Assembly: GCA_947258585.1 (NCBI GenBank) | Contig: CAMYIZ010000047.1 | Location: 124,001-188,000, forward strand | DNA from: an uncultured Haliea sp. | GTDB lineage: Bacteria; Pseudomonadota; Gammaproteobacteria; Pseudomonadales; Halieaceae | Reading direction: 5' to 3' | DNA length: 64,000 nt | Part shown: piece by piece, positions 9,513-19,382 of the stretch | Numbering within the stretch: the stretch's first letter is position 1 | Layout of the letters: each line of letters opens with the position of its first letter | Made by a program: the position numbers and the translations under genes | The notes under the pieces: model-generated | What the model saw: the letters and a program-made list of their open reading frames with translations, nothing else | Databases searched by the model: none | What the model was told of the DNA's origin: nothing

Positions 9513-11840
9513 ATGAAGATAGTTTGTCTCGGCGGTGGCCCTGCTGGTCTGTACCTGGCTATCTGCATGAAGTTGCAGAACCCGTCCCACGAAGTCCAGT
9601 TGTACGAGCGCAATCGCCCGGACGACACCTTTGGCTGGGGCGTCGTCTTTTCCGACCAGACCGTTGAGAACCTGACGCAGGCAGACCCGGTCAGCGCCCG
9701 GCGGATCATCGACGAGTTCATCCACTGGGACATGATCGACTGCCATTTCAAGGGCGAAGTCCAGCGGTCTGACGGCCACGGATTCATCGGGCTGGGCCGC
9801 AAGCGCATGTTGCAGATGCTGCACGAGCGCTGTCGTGAACTGGGTGTGGAGCTGCACTTCGAAGCGGAGTTTTCTCCCGAGGACGTCAACACCCGCTTTG
9901 CCGACGCAGATGTCATCGTCGCCGCCGACGGCCTGAATTCAAAAATTCGCAACAGTGACCTGGAGACATTCGAGTGCGAGATTGACGTGCGCAGCAACAA
10001 GTTTGTCTGGCTGGGCACCAAGCAAACCTTCCGCGATGCGTTCACCTTCATTTTTGAAGAAACGGAGCACGGCTGGATCTGGGCCCACGCCTACCAGTTT
10101 GACCAGGACACCTCGACCTTCATTGTCGAGTGCAACCCGGATGTCTACGACGCCTTTGGCTTCGAGCACATGAGCCACCAGGAAAGCGCGGAAACCTGCC
10201 GGCGTATTTTCGCCGCCTACCTGGACGGCCATGAGCTGCTGACCAATTCCGCCCATATTCGCGGCTCGGCGTGGATCAATTTTCCCGCGGTGCTGTGCCG
10301 CAACTGGGTCAAGGATGACCGGATCGTACTGATCGGGGATGCCGCGCACACGGCCCACTTCTCGATTGGCTCCGGCACCAAGCTGGGGCTGGAGGATGCC
10401 ATCTCGCTGGCGCAGCACCTGAACTCCGGCGTCTCCGTGCCGGAGGCCCTGCACGCCTATCAGGCGGAGCGCGAGGTCGACGCCCTGCGGCTGCAGAGCA
10501 GTGCCCGCAATGCCATGGTGTGGTTTGAAAACGTACCCCGCTACGCCCGCGCTTTCGAGCCCAGGCAGTTCTACTATTCCATGCTCACCCGCAGCCAGCG
10601 GGTCAGCCACGAAAACCTGCGCCTGCGTGACAAGGCATGGCTGGAGGGCATGGAAAAACACCTCGCCCGCCAGGTGCTGGGGGAACAGTGCGACGAAGCC
10701 ATTCCACCGATGTTCCTGCCCTGGAAGCTGCGCGACATGTCCCTGATCAACCGGGTGGTGGTATCGCCGATGTCCATGTACAGCGCAGTCGACGGCCTGC
10801 CCGACGACTGGCACCTCGTACACTACGGCAGCCTGGCCAAGGGCGGCGCCGGGCTTGTCTACACCGAGATGACCGATGTCTCCCCCGAGGGCCGCATCAC
10901 CCCCGGATGCGCCGGAATCTGGAATGACGAGCAGGAAGCGGCGTGGACCCGGATCGTGGACTTCGTGCATCGGCATACCAAAGCCCGGTTTGCCATGCAG
11001 TTGGGGCACGCCGGCGCCAAAGGCGCCACCAAGGAGCCCTGGAAATGGGATCCGGCCATCCTTGACGAACCGCTGCCAGCAGCGGAGCAGTGGCCGCTGC
11101 TGTCCGCCAGCGCCCTGCCCTACGATACCTACAGTCCGGTCCCCGAGGCCATTACCCGGCAGCAAATGGATATGGTCAGGGACCAGTTTGTCGAGTCCAC
11201 CCAGCGCGCCGCCCGCGCCGGTTTCGACATGCTGGAACTGCACGCCGCCCACGGCTACCTGATCTCGGCGTTCATCACACCGGTGCAGAACAAGCGCACC
11301 GACGAGTACGGTGGCAGCCTGGAGAACCGCCTGCGCTACCCGCTGGAGGTGTTCCGCGCCATGCGCGCGGTGTGGCCCGCCGACCGCCCCATGTCCGTGC
11401 GTATCTCCGCCCACGACTGGATGGGCGAAGACGGCAACACTGACGACGATGCGGTGGCCATTGCCCGCGCATTCCGCGATGCCGGCGCAGACATTATCGA
11501 CGTGTCCAGCGGCCAGGTTTCCCACGCCGCGAAACCCCTGCCCGGACGCATGTTCCAGACCCCGCTCTCCGACCGCATCCGCAACGAGGGTGGCATGGCC
11601 ACCATGGCCGTGGGCAACATCTACGAGCTCGACCATGTCAACAGCATTATCGCCGCCGGCCGTGCCGACCTCGTCTGCCTTGCCCGGCCGCACCTGGCAG
11701 ATCCCAACTGGACTCTGCGCGCCGCGGCGGAAATGGGCTTCCGGGGAACTGGCGTCGCCGAACCCCACCAGTACTTCCTCGGCTACCGCCAGCTGCACCT
11801 CAACCTGGAGCGGGCCCGGGAAGCGGGTGCACCGCTGTGA
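9513..11840 (+). CDS. 2-aminobenzoyl-CoA monooxygenase/reductase (or salicylyl-CoA 5-hydroxylase) fusion
   Basis: 775-aa fusion. The N-terminal half is a class A FAD monooxygenase (GGGPAGLY at residues 7-14, and GDAAHTAHF for the FAD ribityl region). The C-terminal half, from about residue 400, is an OYE-type reductase ([11 protein letters not shown], then [14 protein letters not shown]). Two known enzymes have this architecture: 2-aminobenzoyl-CoA monooxygenase/reductase of Azoarcus evansii, which hydroxylates and dearomatises anthraniloyl-CoA, and salicylyl-CoA 5-hydroxylase. The downstream beta-oxidation genes and the absence of a gentisate dioxygenase favour the aminobenzoyl-CoA reaction. 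ATG 9513 has GGAGAG 4 nt upstream. First gene of a six-gene operon. Confidence 0.85.
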   Translation: MKIVCLGGGPAGLYLAICMKLQNPSHEVQLYERNRPDDTFGWGVVFSDQTVENLTQADPVSARRIIDEFIHWDMIDCHFKGEVQRSDGHGFIGLGRKRMLQMLHERCRELGVELHFEAEFSPEDVNTRFADADVIVAADGLNSKIRNSDLETFECEIDVRSNKFVWLGTKQTFRDAFTFIFEETEHGWIWAHAYQFDQDTSTFIVECNPDVYDAFGFEHMSHQESAETCRRIFAAYLDGHELLTNSAHIRGSAWINFPAVLCRNWVKDDRIVLIGDAAHTAHFSIGSGTKLGLEDAISLAQHLNSGVSVPEALHAYQAEREVDALRLQSSARNAMVWFENVPRYARAFEPRQFYYSMLTRSQRVSHENLRLRDKAWLEGMEKHLARQVLGEQCDEAIPPMFLPWKLRDMSLINRVVVSPMSMYSAVDGLPDDWHLVHYGSLAKGGAGLVYTEMTDVSPEGRITPGCAGIWNDEQEAAWTRIVDFVHRHTKARFAMQLGHAGAKGATKEPWKWDPAILDEPLPAAEQWPLLSASALPYDTYSPVPEAITRQQMDMVRDQFVESTQRAARAGFDMLELHAAHGYLISAFITPVQNKRTDEYGGSLENRLRYPLEVFRAMRAVWPADRPMSVRISAHDWMGEDGNTDDDAVAIARAFRDAGADIIDVSSGQVSHAAKPLPGRMFQTPLSDRIRNEGGMATMAVGNIYELDHVNSIIAAGRADLVCLARPHLADPNWTLRAAAEMGFRGTGVAEPHQYFLGYRQLHLNLERAREAGAPL

Positions 11841-12589
11841 AACACGCACTGGTAACGGGCGCGGGCAGCGGCATCGGCGCCGCCATTGCCCGCAGCCTGC
11901 TGGAGCAGGGCTTTCGCGTCAGCCTCCTCGGCCGACGCCTGGAGGCCCTGCAGGCGACGGTGGTGGACCACGCCGAAGGGCACCACTGCGCCAGCTGTGA
12001 CGTCACCGACCCGGAGCAGGTCAGTGCCGCATTTGCCGGCGCCAGCGAGGCCCTCGGGCCCATCGACATCCTGGTCAACTGTGCCGGCGCCGCCCCCACC
12101 AGCCCCTTCCATAAAATGCCCGCCGCGCAGTGGCAACAGGTCATGGACGTCAACCTGAACGCGGTGTACCACTGCTGCGCCCAGGTGGTCGGAGACATGC
12201 GCAATCGGGGCTGGGGGCGTATCATCAACATCGCCAGCACCGCCTCGCTGAAAGGCTACGCCTACGTCAGCGCCTATTGTGCCGCCAAGCACGGCGTGCT
12301 CGGGTTGACCCGGGCCCTGGCGCTGGAACTGGCGAAAACGGGAGTAACGGTCAATGCCATTTGCCCCGGGTACACCGATACCGACATTATTCGCACTGCC
12401 ATCGCCGGGATTGTGGAGAAGACCGGGCGCACCGAAGCCGAGGCGCTGCGGACCTTTACCGACACCAACCCCCAGGGCCGCCTGATCGAACCCGGGGAAG
12501 TCGCCGCGGCGGCACTCTGGCTGTGTACCGACTCGGCGCGCTCAATAACCGGCCAGGCGCTGTCCATCAGCGGTGGCGAAACCGGCTGA
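11837..12589 (+). CDS. SDR-family dehydrogenase, probable 3-hydroxyacyl-CoA type
   Basis: 250-aa short-chain dehydrogenase with TGAGSGIG near residues 7-14, NCAG at 81-84, and catalytic Tyr147 and Lys151 in YCAAK. GTG 11837 overlaps the monooxygenase stop by 4 nt, so the two are translationally coupled. In this operon it probably oxidises a hydroxyl on the alicyclic acyl-CoA produced after dearomatisation of 2-aminobenzoyl-CoA. The substrate is inferred from position only; 3-hydroxybutyrate-dehydrogenase-like relatives look similar. Confidence 0.82.
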   Translation: MKHALVTGAGSGIGAAIARSLLEQGFRVSLLGRRLEALQATVVDHAEGHHCASCDVTDPEQVSAAFAGASEALGPIDILVNCAGAAPTSPFHKMPAAQWQQVMDVNLNAVYHCCAQVVGDMRNRGWGRIINIASTASLKGYAYVSAYCAAKHGVLGLTRALALELAKTGVTVNAICPGYTDTDIIRTAIAGIVEKTGRTEAEALRTFTDTNPQGRLIEPGEVAAAALWLCTDSARSITGQALSISGGETG

Positions 12590-12622
12590 AGCCACAGACT
12601 CAATAACCAGACAGGAATCGAC

Positions 12623-13435
12623 ATGCAGACTTCGCAACTCGCTGACTACCAGGCCACCCATTTCCTGTGGCAGGCCGCCGACGGCGTCGCCACCATTACT
12701 CTCAACCGGCCGGAGCGCAAGAATCCGCTGACCTTTGACTCCTACGCCGAACTGCGCGACCTGTTCCGGGCGCTGGTCTACGCCGAGGATATCCACGCGG
12801 TGGTTATTCGCGGCGCCGGTGGCAACTTCTGCTCCGGTGGCGACGTCCACGAAATCATTGGCCCACTGACGAAAATGAACATGCAGCAGTTACTGGCCTT
12901 TACCCGCATGACCGGGGACCTGGTCAAGGCGATGCGGGCCTGCCGGCAGCCGGTACTCAGCGCCATCGACGGCATCTGCGCCGGTGCCGGCGCCATCATC
13001 GCCATGAGCAGCGACCTGCGCTATGCGGCCCCCGACGCCAAGGTAGCCTTTCTGTTCAACCGCGTCGGCCTGGCGGGCTGCGACATGGGCGCCTGCGCCA
13101 TCCTGCCGCGCATCATCGGCCAGGGGCGCGCCAGCGAACTGCTCTACTCCGGGCGTTCACTGAAAGCCGACGAGGGAGAGCGCTGGGGCTTTTTCAACAG
13201 CGTCAGCGACGATCCGTACGCCACCGCCATGACCATGGCCCAGGCCATTACCCGCGGACCGACCTTCGCCAATGGCATCACCAAGACCCAGCTGCAACAG
13301 GAGTGGAACATGTCCGTGGACCAGGCCATCGAGGCGGAAGCCCAGGCCCAGGCCCTGTGCATGCAGACCGGCGATTTCGTCCGCGCCTACAACGCCTTTG
13401 TCGAGAAAAAGAGCCCGGTGTTCGAGGGCAACTGA
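12623..13435 (+). CDS. Enoyl-CoA hydratase/isomerase family protein
   Basis: 270-aa crotonase-fold protein. [11 protein letters not shown] opens the fold, [12 protein letters not shown] forms the first half of the oxyanion hole and [12 protein letters not shown] the second. ATG 12623 has AGGA 8 nt upstream. It sits between the SDR and the acyl-CoA dehydrogenase, as in described anthraniloyl-CoA beta-oxidation clusters. Probable tasks are hydration of an unsaturated ring CoA ester or hydrolytic ring cleavage of a beta-oxo ring; sequence alone does not separate these. Confidence 0.8.
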   Translation: MQTSQLADYQATHFLWQAADGVATITLNRPERKNPLTFDSYAELRDLFRALVYAEDIHAVVIRGAGGNFCSGGDVHEIIGPLTKMNMQQLLAFTRMTGDLVKAMRACRQPVLSAIDGICAGAGAIIAMSSDLRYAAPDAKVAFLFNRVGLAGCDMGACAILPRIIGQGRASELLYSGRSLKADEGERWGFFNSVSDDPYATAMTMAQAITRGPTFANGITKTQLQQEWNMSVDQAIEAEAQAQALCMQTGDFVRAYNAFVEKKSPVFEGN

Positions 13436-13446
13436 GGAGATTCCGC

Positions 13447-14625
13447 ATGAGTGACAGCAGCTATCTGCAGTGGCCCTTCCTGGAGCCTGCGCACCGCGCG
13501 CTGGCAGCCGAGATTGACGCCTGGGCCAGCGCCCACGTCCCGGCGCTGGTGGCGCGGGAGCACGAAGACCTCGATGGAACCTGCATTGATCTGGTGCGCG
13601 GTCTGGGCGACGCCGGTTTCACCCGCTACGCAGTACCGGCCAGCGGCGGCGGTAAACTGGAGAAGCTCGATGTTCGCAGCCTCTGCCTGATCCGCGAAAC
13701 CCTCGGTCGCCACCACGCCCTGGCGGATTTCGCTTTCGCCATGCAGGGCCTGGGCAGCGGCCCCATATCCCTGTTCGGAACCCCGGCCCAGCAACAGCGA
13801 TTCCTGCAACCGGTGGCGGCTGGCCAGGCACTGGCGGCCTTCGCCCTGTCCGAGGCAGAGGCGGGTTCCGACGTCGCGGCCATGAGCTGTAGCGCCCGTG
13901 AAGACGGCGACAGTTATGTCCTGAACGGCGAGAAAACCTGGATCTCCAACGGCGGCATCGCCGATTTCTACACGGTCTTTGCCCGCACCGGAGAGGCCCC
14001 CGGGGCCAGGGGCATCAGCTGTTTCGTGGTACCCGCGGACACACCCGGATTCGAGGTGGTCGAACGGATCGACCTGGTCGCCCCCCACCCTCTCGCCACC
14101 CTGCGCTTCAGTGACTGCCGGGTGCCCGCAGAAAACAGGATCGGCGAACCGGGCCGCGGCTTCGGCATCGCCATGGCAACCCTGGATGTATTCCGCTCCA
14201 CGGTGGCTGCCGCGGCCCTGGGCATGGCGCGCCGGGCCCTGGATGAAACCCTGGCCCATGTCACCAGCCGCAAACTCTTTGGCGGTACCCTGAGCGAACT
14301 GCAGCTGGTACAGGGCAAGCTGTCGGACATGGCGCTGGCCATCGACAGCAGCGCGCTGCTGGTCTACCGCTCGGCCTGGACCAAGGACTGTGTGGCCGAC
14401 CGGGTGACCCGGGAAGCCGCCATGGCCAAGCTGCACGCGACCGAGTCCGCCCAGCTGGTAATCGACGCCGCCGTGCAGCTGCACGGGGGCAAAGGGGTCA
14501 CCCGGGGCAACATTGTCGAATCGCTGTACCGGGACATACGCGCCCTGCGCATCTACGAGGGTGCCTCGGAAGTGCAACAGACCATCATTGCGCGCCAGGC
14601 GCTGGCGGCGTTCACGGGTTCCTGA
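13447..14625 (+). CDS. Acyl-CoA dehydrogenase
   Basis: FAD flavoprotein of 392 aa from ATG 13447 (GAGGAGA 7 nt upstream). The FAD-binding signature [14 protein letters not shown] and the motif KTWISNGG are present, and the C-terminal YEGASEVQQ includes the usual catalytic-base Glu region. An ornamental upstream extension to 13303 overlaps the preceding gene and is rejected. It would introduce a double bond into a CoA-bound alicyclic or open-chain intermediate; electrons would go to ETF, which is not encoded here. Follows the hydratase by 11 nt. Confidence 0.88.
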   Translation: MSDSSYLQWPFLEPAHRALAAEIDAWASAHVPALVAREHEDLDGTCIDLVRGLGDAGFTRYAVPASGGGKLEKLDVRSLCLIRETLGRHHALADFAFAMQGLGSGPISLFGTPAQQQRFLQPVAAGQALAAFALSEAEAGSDVAAMSCSAREDGDSYVLNGEKTWISNGGIADFYTVFARTGEAPGARGISCFVVPADTPGFEVVERIDLVAPHPLATLRFSDCRVPAENRIGEPGRGFGIAMATLDVFRSTVAAAALGMARRALDETLAHVTSRKLFGGTLSELQLVQGKLSDMALAIDSSALLVYRSAWTKDCVADRVTREAAMAKLHATESAQLVIDAAVQLHGGKGVTRGNIVESLYRDIRALRIYEGASEVQQTIIARQALAAFTGS

Positions 14626-14741
14626 GCTGCCAGTGAGCGGATAATGGACGGCCGGCACAGGGATGGTTTAAGGTAGCGCCGCTGGTTCCTGCGCCGCGAC
14701 CTCGCGGGACCCATCCCCGAGTCGCAGAGGAAGCCGTCGAC

Positions 14742-15203
14742 ATGACCCGATACTGGCAGGACATCCAGCCCGGTGAGCAGTTCGAAACCGGGCAGCTGGA
14801 GATCAGCAAGCAGGATATCCTGGAATTCGCCGTCGAGTTCGACCCCCAGCCCTATCACCTGGACAGCAATGCCGCGGCCGACTCGATTTTCGGCGGCCTG
14901 TGCGCCAGCGGCTGGCAGGTGGCGGCGTTGATGATGCGCCTGCTCACAGACTCCCTGCACCGGCAGGCACTACCGATAGCCGGCATAGCCGCTGTGCCGA
15001 CTATGCGGTGGAAAATGCCGGTCTTCGCCGACGATACTCTGTCGGCACGGGTCACGGTGACCGGCCGCGAAGAGACGTCGCGCTTGAACGGTGCCGGCAG
15101 CCTGGACCTGGATGTGGTCGTTTTCAACCAGCACAATAAAGCCGTCATCGAGCTCAGTGCACGCCTGCTGGTTGCCATGGAGGAAACTGCCCATGCAGGC
15201 TAG
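14742..15203 (+). CDS. MaoC-like hydratase, first of a pair
   Basis: 153-aa hot-dog-fold protein. FAVEFDPQPYHLD holds the Asp and His of the R-specific hydratase motif, and FGGLCASGWQVAAL follows, typical of MaoC dehydratases. ATG 14742 has GAGGAAG 9 nt upstream. It is separated from the acyl-CoA dehydrogenase by 116 bp without visible coding content, but lies on the same strand. Its stop overlaps the start of a second MaoC gene by 11 nt, so the two may form a heterodimer, as many split MaoC hydratases do. Confidence 0.82.
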   Translation: MTRYWQDIQPGEQFETGQLEISKQDILEFAVEFDPQPYHLDSNAAADSIFGGLCASGWQVAALMMRLLTDSLHRQALPIAGIAAVPTMRWKMPVFADDTLSARVTVTGREETSRLNGAGSLDLDVVVFNQHNKAVIELSARLLVAMEETAHAG

Positions 15204-15690
15204 GCCCTACATTCGCAGCCGCTGGTTCGAGGACATTCCCCTCGGCGAATTCCACGTCTTTGGTTCGCACACCTTCAGCGAACTGGAAATCATCGAGTTC
15301 GGGCGCAAATACAGTCCCGAGGCCTACCACACAGATCCGGAAGCGGCGCTGGAAACACCCTATCGTGGCCTGGTGGCGTCCGGCTGGCAGCTGACGGCCA
15401 TGTGGATGAAGATGATGGTCGGCTACATGGAAAACTTTGCCCGCGGCGTTCAGGACGGGCGACGCAACGGTGCCGGCATGGGCCTGCAGGACCTGGAATG
15501 GTTCCTGCCGGTACGGCCCGGGCACACCATCACCTTCACCTACGAGGTGATCGAGAAGCCGGACCGGGTGATTCGCGACCGCTGGGGTATCATCAAGAGC
15601 CGCAACGAAGCGTTCAACCAGTACAACGAGCGGGTGATGTGCTTTACGATCGATATCCTCGCCGAGCGCAACCCCGATACTCTCAGGTAA
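15193..15690 (+). CDS. MaoC-like hydratase, second of a pair
   Basis: 165-aa hot-dog-fold protein starting at ATG 15193 inside the end of the preceding MaoC gene. FGRKYSPEAYHTD is the motif region and TPYRGLVASGWQLTAM matches its partner. Unlike the first protein, its catalytic Asp appears displaced: the usual D in FDPQPYH is S in YSPEAYH. One subunit of the pair may therefore be structural. Last gene of the rightward operon, 3 nt from the convergent iorB-like stop. Confidence 0.8.
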   Translation: MQARPYIRSRWFEDIPLGEFHVFGSHTFSELEIIEFGRKYSPEAYHTDPEAALETPYRGLVASGWQLTAMWMKMMVGYMENFARGVQDGRRNGAGMGLQDLEWFLPVRPGHTITFTYEVIEKPDRVIRDRWGIIKSRNEAFNQYNERVMCFTIDILAERNPDTLR

Positions 15691-15693
15691 GCG

Positions 15694-17193
15694 CTAGGCC
15701 GCCATGGCCTGGGCGAAGGCCCGTCCCTCATCATCCGCCAGCGCGGCTTCACGCAGGGCCGCAATATCGCTCGCGGAAACGTTGCCAGCGACGGCCTGGG
15801 CGAGGATGGCCTGCATTTGCGCAGTGGTGCGCGCCCGGGTGTCGCCGTAGCCCTTGACCAGGCGTCCGCACTCCACCAACTCCAGCGCCAGGGCCTGATC
15901 GCTGCCCGCGGCAGCTCGCACCGCCTGCAACCAGCTCTGGATCAGTGCGTGCTCATGGCTGTAGCCCAGCGTCGACCGGCGCCAGCGCCGCAGCCCCGCC
16001 AGCGTGCGCAACAGCAGAAAGACACTGATGGTGTTGGTACGCAGGCGCTTGCCGCCGGTAAACCAGCCGAGGACCCGCCTGCAGGCAGGGGATGCCTGCA
16101 CCCGGCGCCCCAGCGGGGCAGGCAACAGCGCACACATTTCCTCGACCCGGGGGCGGAAAAATTCGGTTACCGCGAACAGCTGCCCCGGCTCTGCCTGGAC
16201 CTCCGACCTGATCTTCGCCACGCGGTCGGGCCGGGTCTTGAGCTGGGCGACCCGCGGAATGTCCTCGTAGCACATCCACAGCGCCAGGTAGCGGCCACAC
16301 TCGCTGACCAGGGCGTGGTGTTCAGCGCTGCCGGCGTCCAGTGCCAGCAGGGCTTCAAGCTCGTCCAGGTACTGGTGGGCGTAGGCGAAGTCCTGGTAAT
16401 CCACCAGCTTCTGCAAGCCCAGGTACAGTATCTCGTGACAGTCTTCGGGAAACGCCCGCAGGCGCTGCAGCAGGGCCTGCCCCTCGCTGTTGGTCGCAGC
16501 GGGCAGCTGGAACCCGACAGGGTCGAGTGCCGGCGCGGGCGGCTGGAACTGCTCCACGCCCCTTGCGCTGGCCCGTTCATAGCCGGCCTCGAAGGCGGCC
16601 AGATTGCTCGCCACCGCCTTGCCGGTGGCGCTGATGACCGCGCGGTAACTGTCCTTGGCAAAGGGCAGCACACCGGCGCCGGCCAGGGCCCCGAGCAGCA
16701 CTGACGAGATTACCGTGCCGTGTTCATTGGCCAGCGCCAGCATGTCGTAGTGGATGTAGTTCCGGGCGTACTGGCTGGCCACGTTCTGCAGCACTGTCGC
16801 ATCGACGATACCGTCGGCCAGGTGCTCTTTTTCGGTGATCCCGTACACCCGGTGGTCCGAGGCAATCAACGTGGTGCGTTCGGGCGTGACAAAACCGCGC
16901 TGCACCATGCGCCCGGCCTCGGCGATCTCCGAGGCGATGGCGATGTCGATGTCACCCTGGGCGGGAAACAGCGACATCACCGGCAGGGCATCACCCTGCA
17001 GGCGATCCCGGGGAAACAGCTCGAGATAGTAGATGGTAGCGCCGGTACGCTGGGCGACGCCCGCCAGTGAAGTCGACTGGCAGAGCCAGCCCTCGCGGTC
17101 GGCGACGTCGATGACCCAGTTGGTCAACACTCCGCCACCTTCACCACCCAGCGCCGCGAGGATCATGTTGATGGTTCCGGACGGGTTGGTCAC
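15694..17193 (-). CDS. 2-oxoacid:acceptor oxidoreductase, gamma/IorB-type subunit with C-terminal extension
   Basis: 499 aa from GTG 17193, which overlaps the stop of the alpha subunit gene by 4 nt. About residues 1-195 form the pyruvate-ferredoxin-oxidoreductase gamma domain (ALGGEGGGVLTNW, TSLAGVAQRTGAT, NEHGTVISSVLLGALAG). The remaining roughly 300 residues are the helical extension found in the long IorB proteins of aerobic bacteria. The family decarboxylates aryl-2-oxoacids such as indolepyruvate to acyl-CoA with reduction of ferredoxin. Here it is co-transcribed with a cyclase-family hydrolase, which suggests 2-aminophenylglyoxylate as another possible substrate. The frame runs upstream of 17193 but that part is out-of-frame shadow of the alpha gene. 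Confidence 0.85.
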   Translation of the reverse strand: MTNPSGTINMILAALGGEGGGVLTNWVIDVADREGWLCQSTSLAGVAQRTGATIYYLELFPRDRLQGDALPVMSLFPAQGDIDIAIASEIAEAGRMVQRGFVTPERTTLIASDHRVYGITEKEHLADGIVDATVLQNVASQYARNYIHYDMLALANEHGTVISSVLLGALAGAGVLPFAKDSYRAVISATGKAVASNLAAFEAGYERASARGVEQFQPPAPALDPVGFQLPAATNSEGQALLQRLRAFPEDCHEILYLGLQKLVDYQDFAYAHQYLDELEALLALDAGSAEHHALVSECGRYLALWMCYEDIPRVAQLKTRPDRVAKIRSEVQAEPGQLFAVTEFFRPRVEEMCALLPAPLGRRVQASPACRRVLGWFTGGKRLRTNTISVFLLLRTLAGLRRWRRSTLGYSHEHALIQSWLQAVRAAAGSDQALALELVECGRLVKGYGDTRARTTAQMQAILAQAVAGNVSASDIAALREAALADDEGRAFAQAMAA

Positions 17194-19376
17194 AGCGCGG
17201 TCTCCTGTTGCCGGCGGGCGGTGCGGGCCTGCAGCCAGCCGATGACGGCACCGCGCATCCTGGCCGCAAACCGATCGACCCGGCCGGGATTGTAGATGAG
17301 GTCGACCCGGGAGAAGGACGGACAGAGGATTGCGGCGTGGGCGTTGCTGCCGCAGACGCCGCAGCCAACGCAGCTGTTGTCGACGTAGGACACCGGGTCC
17401 CGCCGCAGGGGGTCGGGATTGGGCTTTATGGTCAGCGACGGACAGCCGGATATGCGGATGCAGGCATGGTCGCCGGTGCAGGTGTCGCTGTCGACCATGA
17501 ACCGTGCGCGCACTGTGCGCTTGCCGCCACTGATGGCCTGTTTCATCAGCGGCTTGATCCGCCGCTGACGGTTCAGCATGCACTCGCCTTCCGCCACGAT
17601 CACCTTCAGGCCCGGCTCGCGGGTGGTCAGCGCTTCGCGCAGGGTATCCATCATCGCGTCGATGCTGTAGGTGCTGACCGTGCGCAGCCAGCGCACCCCT
17701 GCACCGCGGCATGCCGCCTCGATGGACTGGGCGTCCGTGCGGCTGGCGGAGGCGGCATCCAGGGTGGTGGCAATGATCTGGTTTGGCTCCACCATCGACG
17801 GGATATCCTGGCCACCGGTAGCGGCGGAGTAGCCGTTGTCGACAATCACCAGTACCCCATCGTGCTTGTTGAAGACCGCGCTGGTGACCCCGCTGGTCAG
17901 GCCGTTGTGCCAGAATCCACCGTCACCCATGATGCTGATGGACTTGTGTGGCAGGCTGTGGCGAATGCCCGAGGAACTGGCCAGCGACAGGCCGTAGCCC
18001 ATGATGGTATTGCCCAGGTTGAAGGGCGCCAGGGTGGCAAAGGAGTGACAACCGATATCAGAACTGATGTGGAACGGTCCCAGCTCTTTCTGCACCTGCT
18101 TGATGGCGGAAAACAGGGGCCGCTCGGGACAGCCGGTGCACAGCCCGGAGGGCCGCGGCGGCACATTGGCCAGCAGCGCCTGCTGGTCGTCTTCGGTCAG
18201 GGGGTTGCGCAGGGCTTCCACGTCAGTCGCCGACAGGGTCAGGGTGATATCCGGCGCCGCCTGCTCCAGGAAGCGGGTAATCCCCTCCAGGGTGACCTGG
18301 CCCGTGTACTCGCCGGCCATGGGCATCACGTCCTTGCCGCGGACCCGGGTATCGACGTTTGCACGCCGCAATACGGTGTGGATGCCCTGCTCCACATACT
18401 CCGGTTGCCCCTCCTCCAGCACCAGCACCTGCTCCCGGTCGCGGCAGAATTCGACCAGCTCATCCGGCACCAGGGGATAGGCGACATTCATCACATAGAG
18501 CGGAATCTCGGTGTTGCCAAACGGATCCGCGAGACCCTGGCGCTGGAGGGCGCGGATGACCGTGTTGTAGACCCCGCCCTGGACGATGATACCGATCTGC
18601 TGGTGCCGGCCGGGAAAGACCTCGTTAAGCTTGTGCTCTTTGATATAGGCCAGTGCCGCGGGCAGGCGCTGGCTGATTTTTTCCCGCTCCTGGGCATAGA
18701 CATGGGGCGGCAGGATGATTTTTTCCGGTTCCCGACGGGGCTGCACCGGGTTGCGGTTGCTGAACCCGGGCGCGACGTTGTCGCGGGCGACGAACTCGCC
18801 GGTGACGTGGCAGCCGCGAATGCGCATCATGTAGAAGATCGGCGTATTGCTGGCCTCCGACAGGCCAAAGCCCTGCTCCACCATGTCGACAATGCTGGGC
18901 AGGTTGGGGCGCGGGTCCAGCAGCCACATCTGTGCTTTCATGGCAAACGCGTAGGTGCGCTCCTGCATGATGCTGGAGCCTTCGCCGTAGTCCTCGCCGA
19001 CGATCACCATGGCGCCGCCCGTGACGCCCGAGGAGGCCAGGTTCGACAGGGCGTCGGAGGCGACGTTGGTGCCCACCGTGGATTTCCAGGTTACCGCGCC
19101 GCGCAGCGGATAATTGACCGAGGCGCTGAGCATGGCCGCGGCGGTGGCCTCGCTGCCGTTGGCCTCGAAGTGCACACCGAGTTCCCCGAGGATTTCGCGG
19201 GCGTCGTTGAGCACATCCATCAAATGGGAAATCGGTGAGCCCTGGTAGCCGCCGACATAGGACACACCGGACTGCAGCAGTGCCTTGGTGATAGCGAGTA
19301 TGCCCTCCCCGCGGAACACCTCGCCGTCCCCGGCACGCAGCTTGAGGACTTCCTGGGCAAACGAACGCTCGGCCAT
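17190..19376 (-). CDS. Indolepyruvate:ferredoxin oxidoreductase-type alpha subunit
   Basis: 728-aa thiamine-diphosphate enzyme. The N-terminal pyrimidine-binding domain has GGYQGSPISHLMD and the ThDP domain has GDGGFWHNGLTSG with the closing VDNGYSAATGGQ. Two 4Fe-4S motifs are near the C-terminus: C633-xx-D-xx-C639-x5-C645, where Asp replaces the second Cys, and C669-xx-C672-xx-C675-x9-C685. It forms the catalytic half of a cytoplasmic 2-oxoacid oxidoreductase with the following gene. The known family reaction is indolepyruvate to indoleacetyl-CoA. The co-operonic cyclase makes oxidative decarboxylation of 2-aminophenylglyoxylate to 2-aminobenzoyl-CoA an attractive alternative. Confidence 0.88.
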   Translation of the reverse strand: MAERSFAQEVLKLRAGDGEVFRGEGILAITKALLQSGVSYVGGYQGSPISHLMDVLNDAREILGELGVHFEANGSEATAAAMLSASVNYPLRGAVTWKSTVGTNVASDALSNLASSGVTGGAMVIVGEDYGEGSSIMQERTYAFAMKAQMWLLDPRPNLPSIVDMVEQGFGLSEASNTPIFYMMRIRGCHVTGEFVARDNVAPGFSNRNPVQPRREPEKIILPPHVYAQEREKISQRLPAALAYIKEHKLNEVFPGRHQQIGIIVQGGVYNTVIRALQRQGLADPFGNTEIPLYVMNVAYPLVPDELVEFCRDREQVLVLEEGQPEYVEQGIHTVLRRANVDTRVRGKDVMPMAGEYTGQVTLEGITRFLEQAAPDITLTLSATDVEALRNPLTEDDQQALLANVPPRPSGLCTGCPERPLFSAIKQVQKELGPFHISSDIGCHSFATLAPFNLGNTIMGYGLSLASSSGIRHSLPHKSISIMGDGGFWHNGLTSGVTSAVFNKHDGVLVIVDNGYSAATGGQDIPSMVEPNQIIATTLDAASASRTDAQSIEAACRGAGVRWLRTVSTYSIDAMMDTLREALTTREPGLKVIVAEGECMLNRQRRIKPLMKQAISGGKRTVRARFMVDSDTCTGDHACIRISGCPSLTIKPNPDPLRRDPVSYVDNSCVGCGVCGSNAHAAILCPSFSRVDLIYNPGRVDRFAARMRGAVIGWLQARTARRQQETAL

Positions 19377-19382
19377 GTGCTA

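Noticed and set aside
9513-11840. Plain salicylyl-CoA 5-hydroxylase leading to gentisate
   Set aside because: Not excluded for the enzyme itself, but no gentisate dioxygenase or salicylate-CoA ligase is nearby and the downstream genes are of beta-oxidation type, so it is kept only as the alternative call.
9939-11849. 636-codon open frame opposite the monooxygenase fusion
   Set aside because: Same pattern of antisense openness; the sense protein has complete FAD and OYE motifs.
17208-19238. 676-codon open frame opposite the IorA-type gene
   Set aside because: Antisense shadow of an intact ThDP enzyme; composition is Gly/His/Arg/Gln-rich without any motif.
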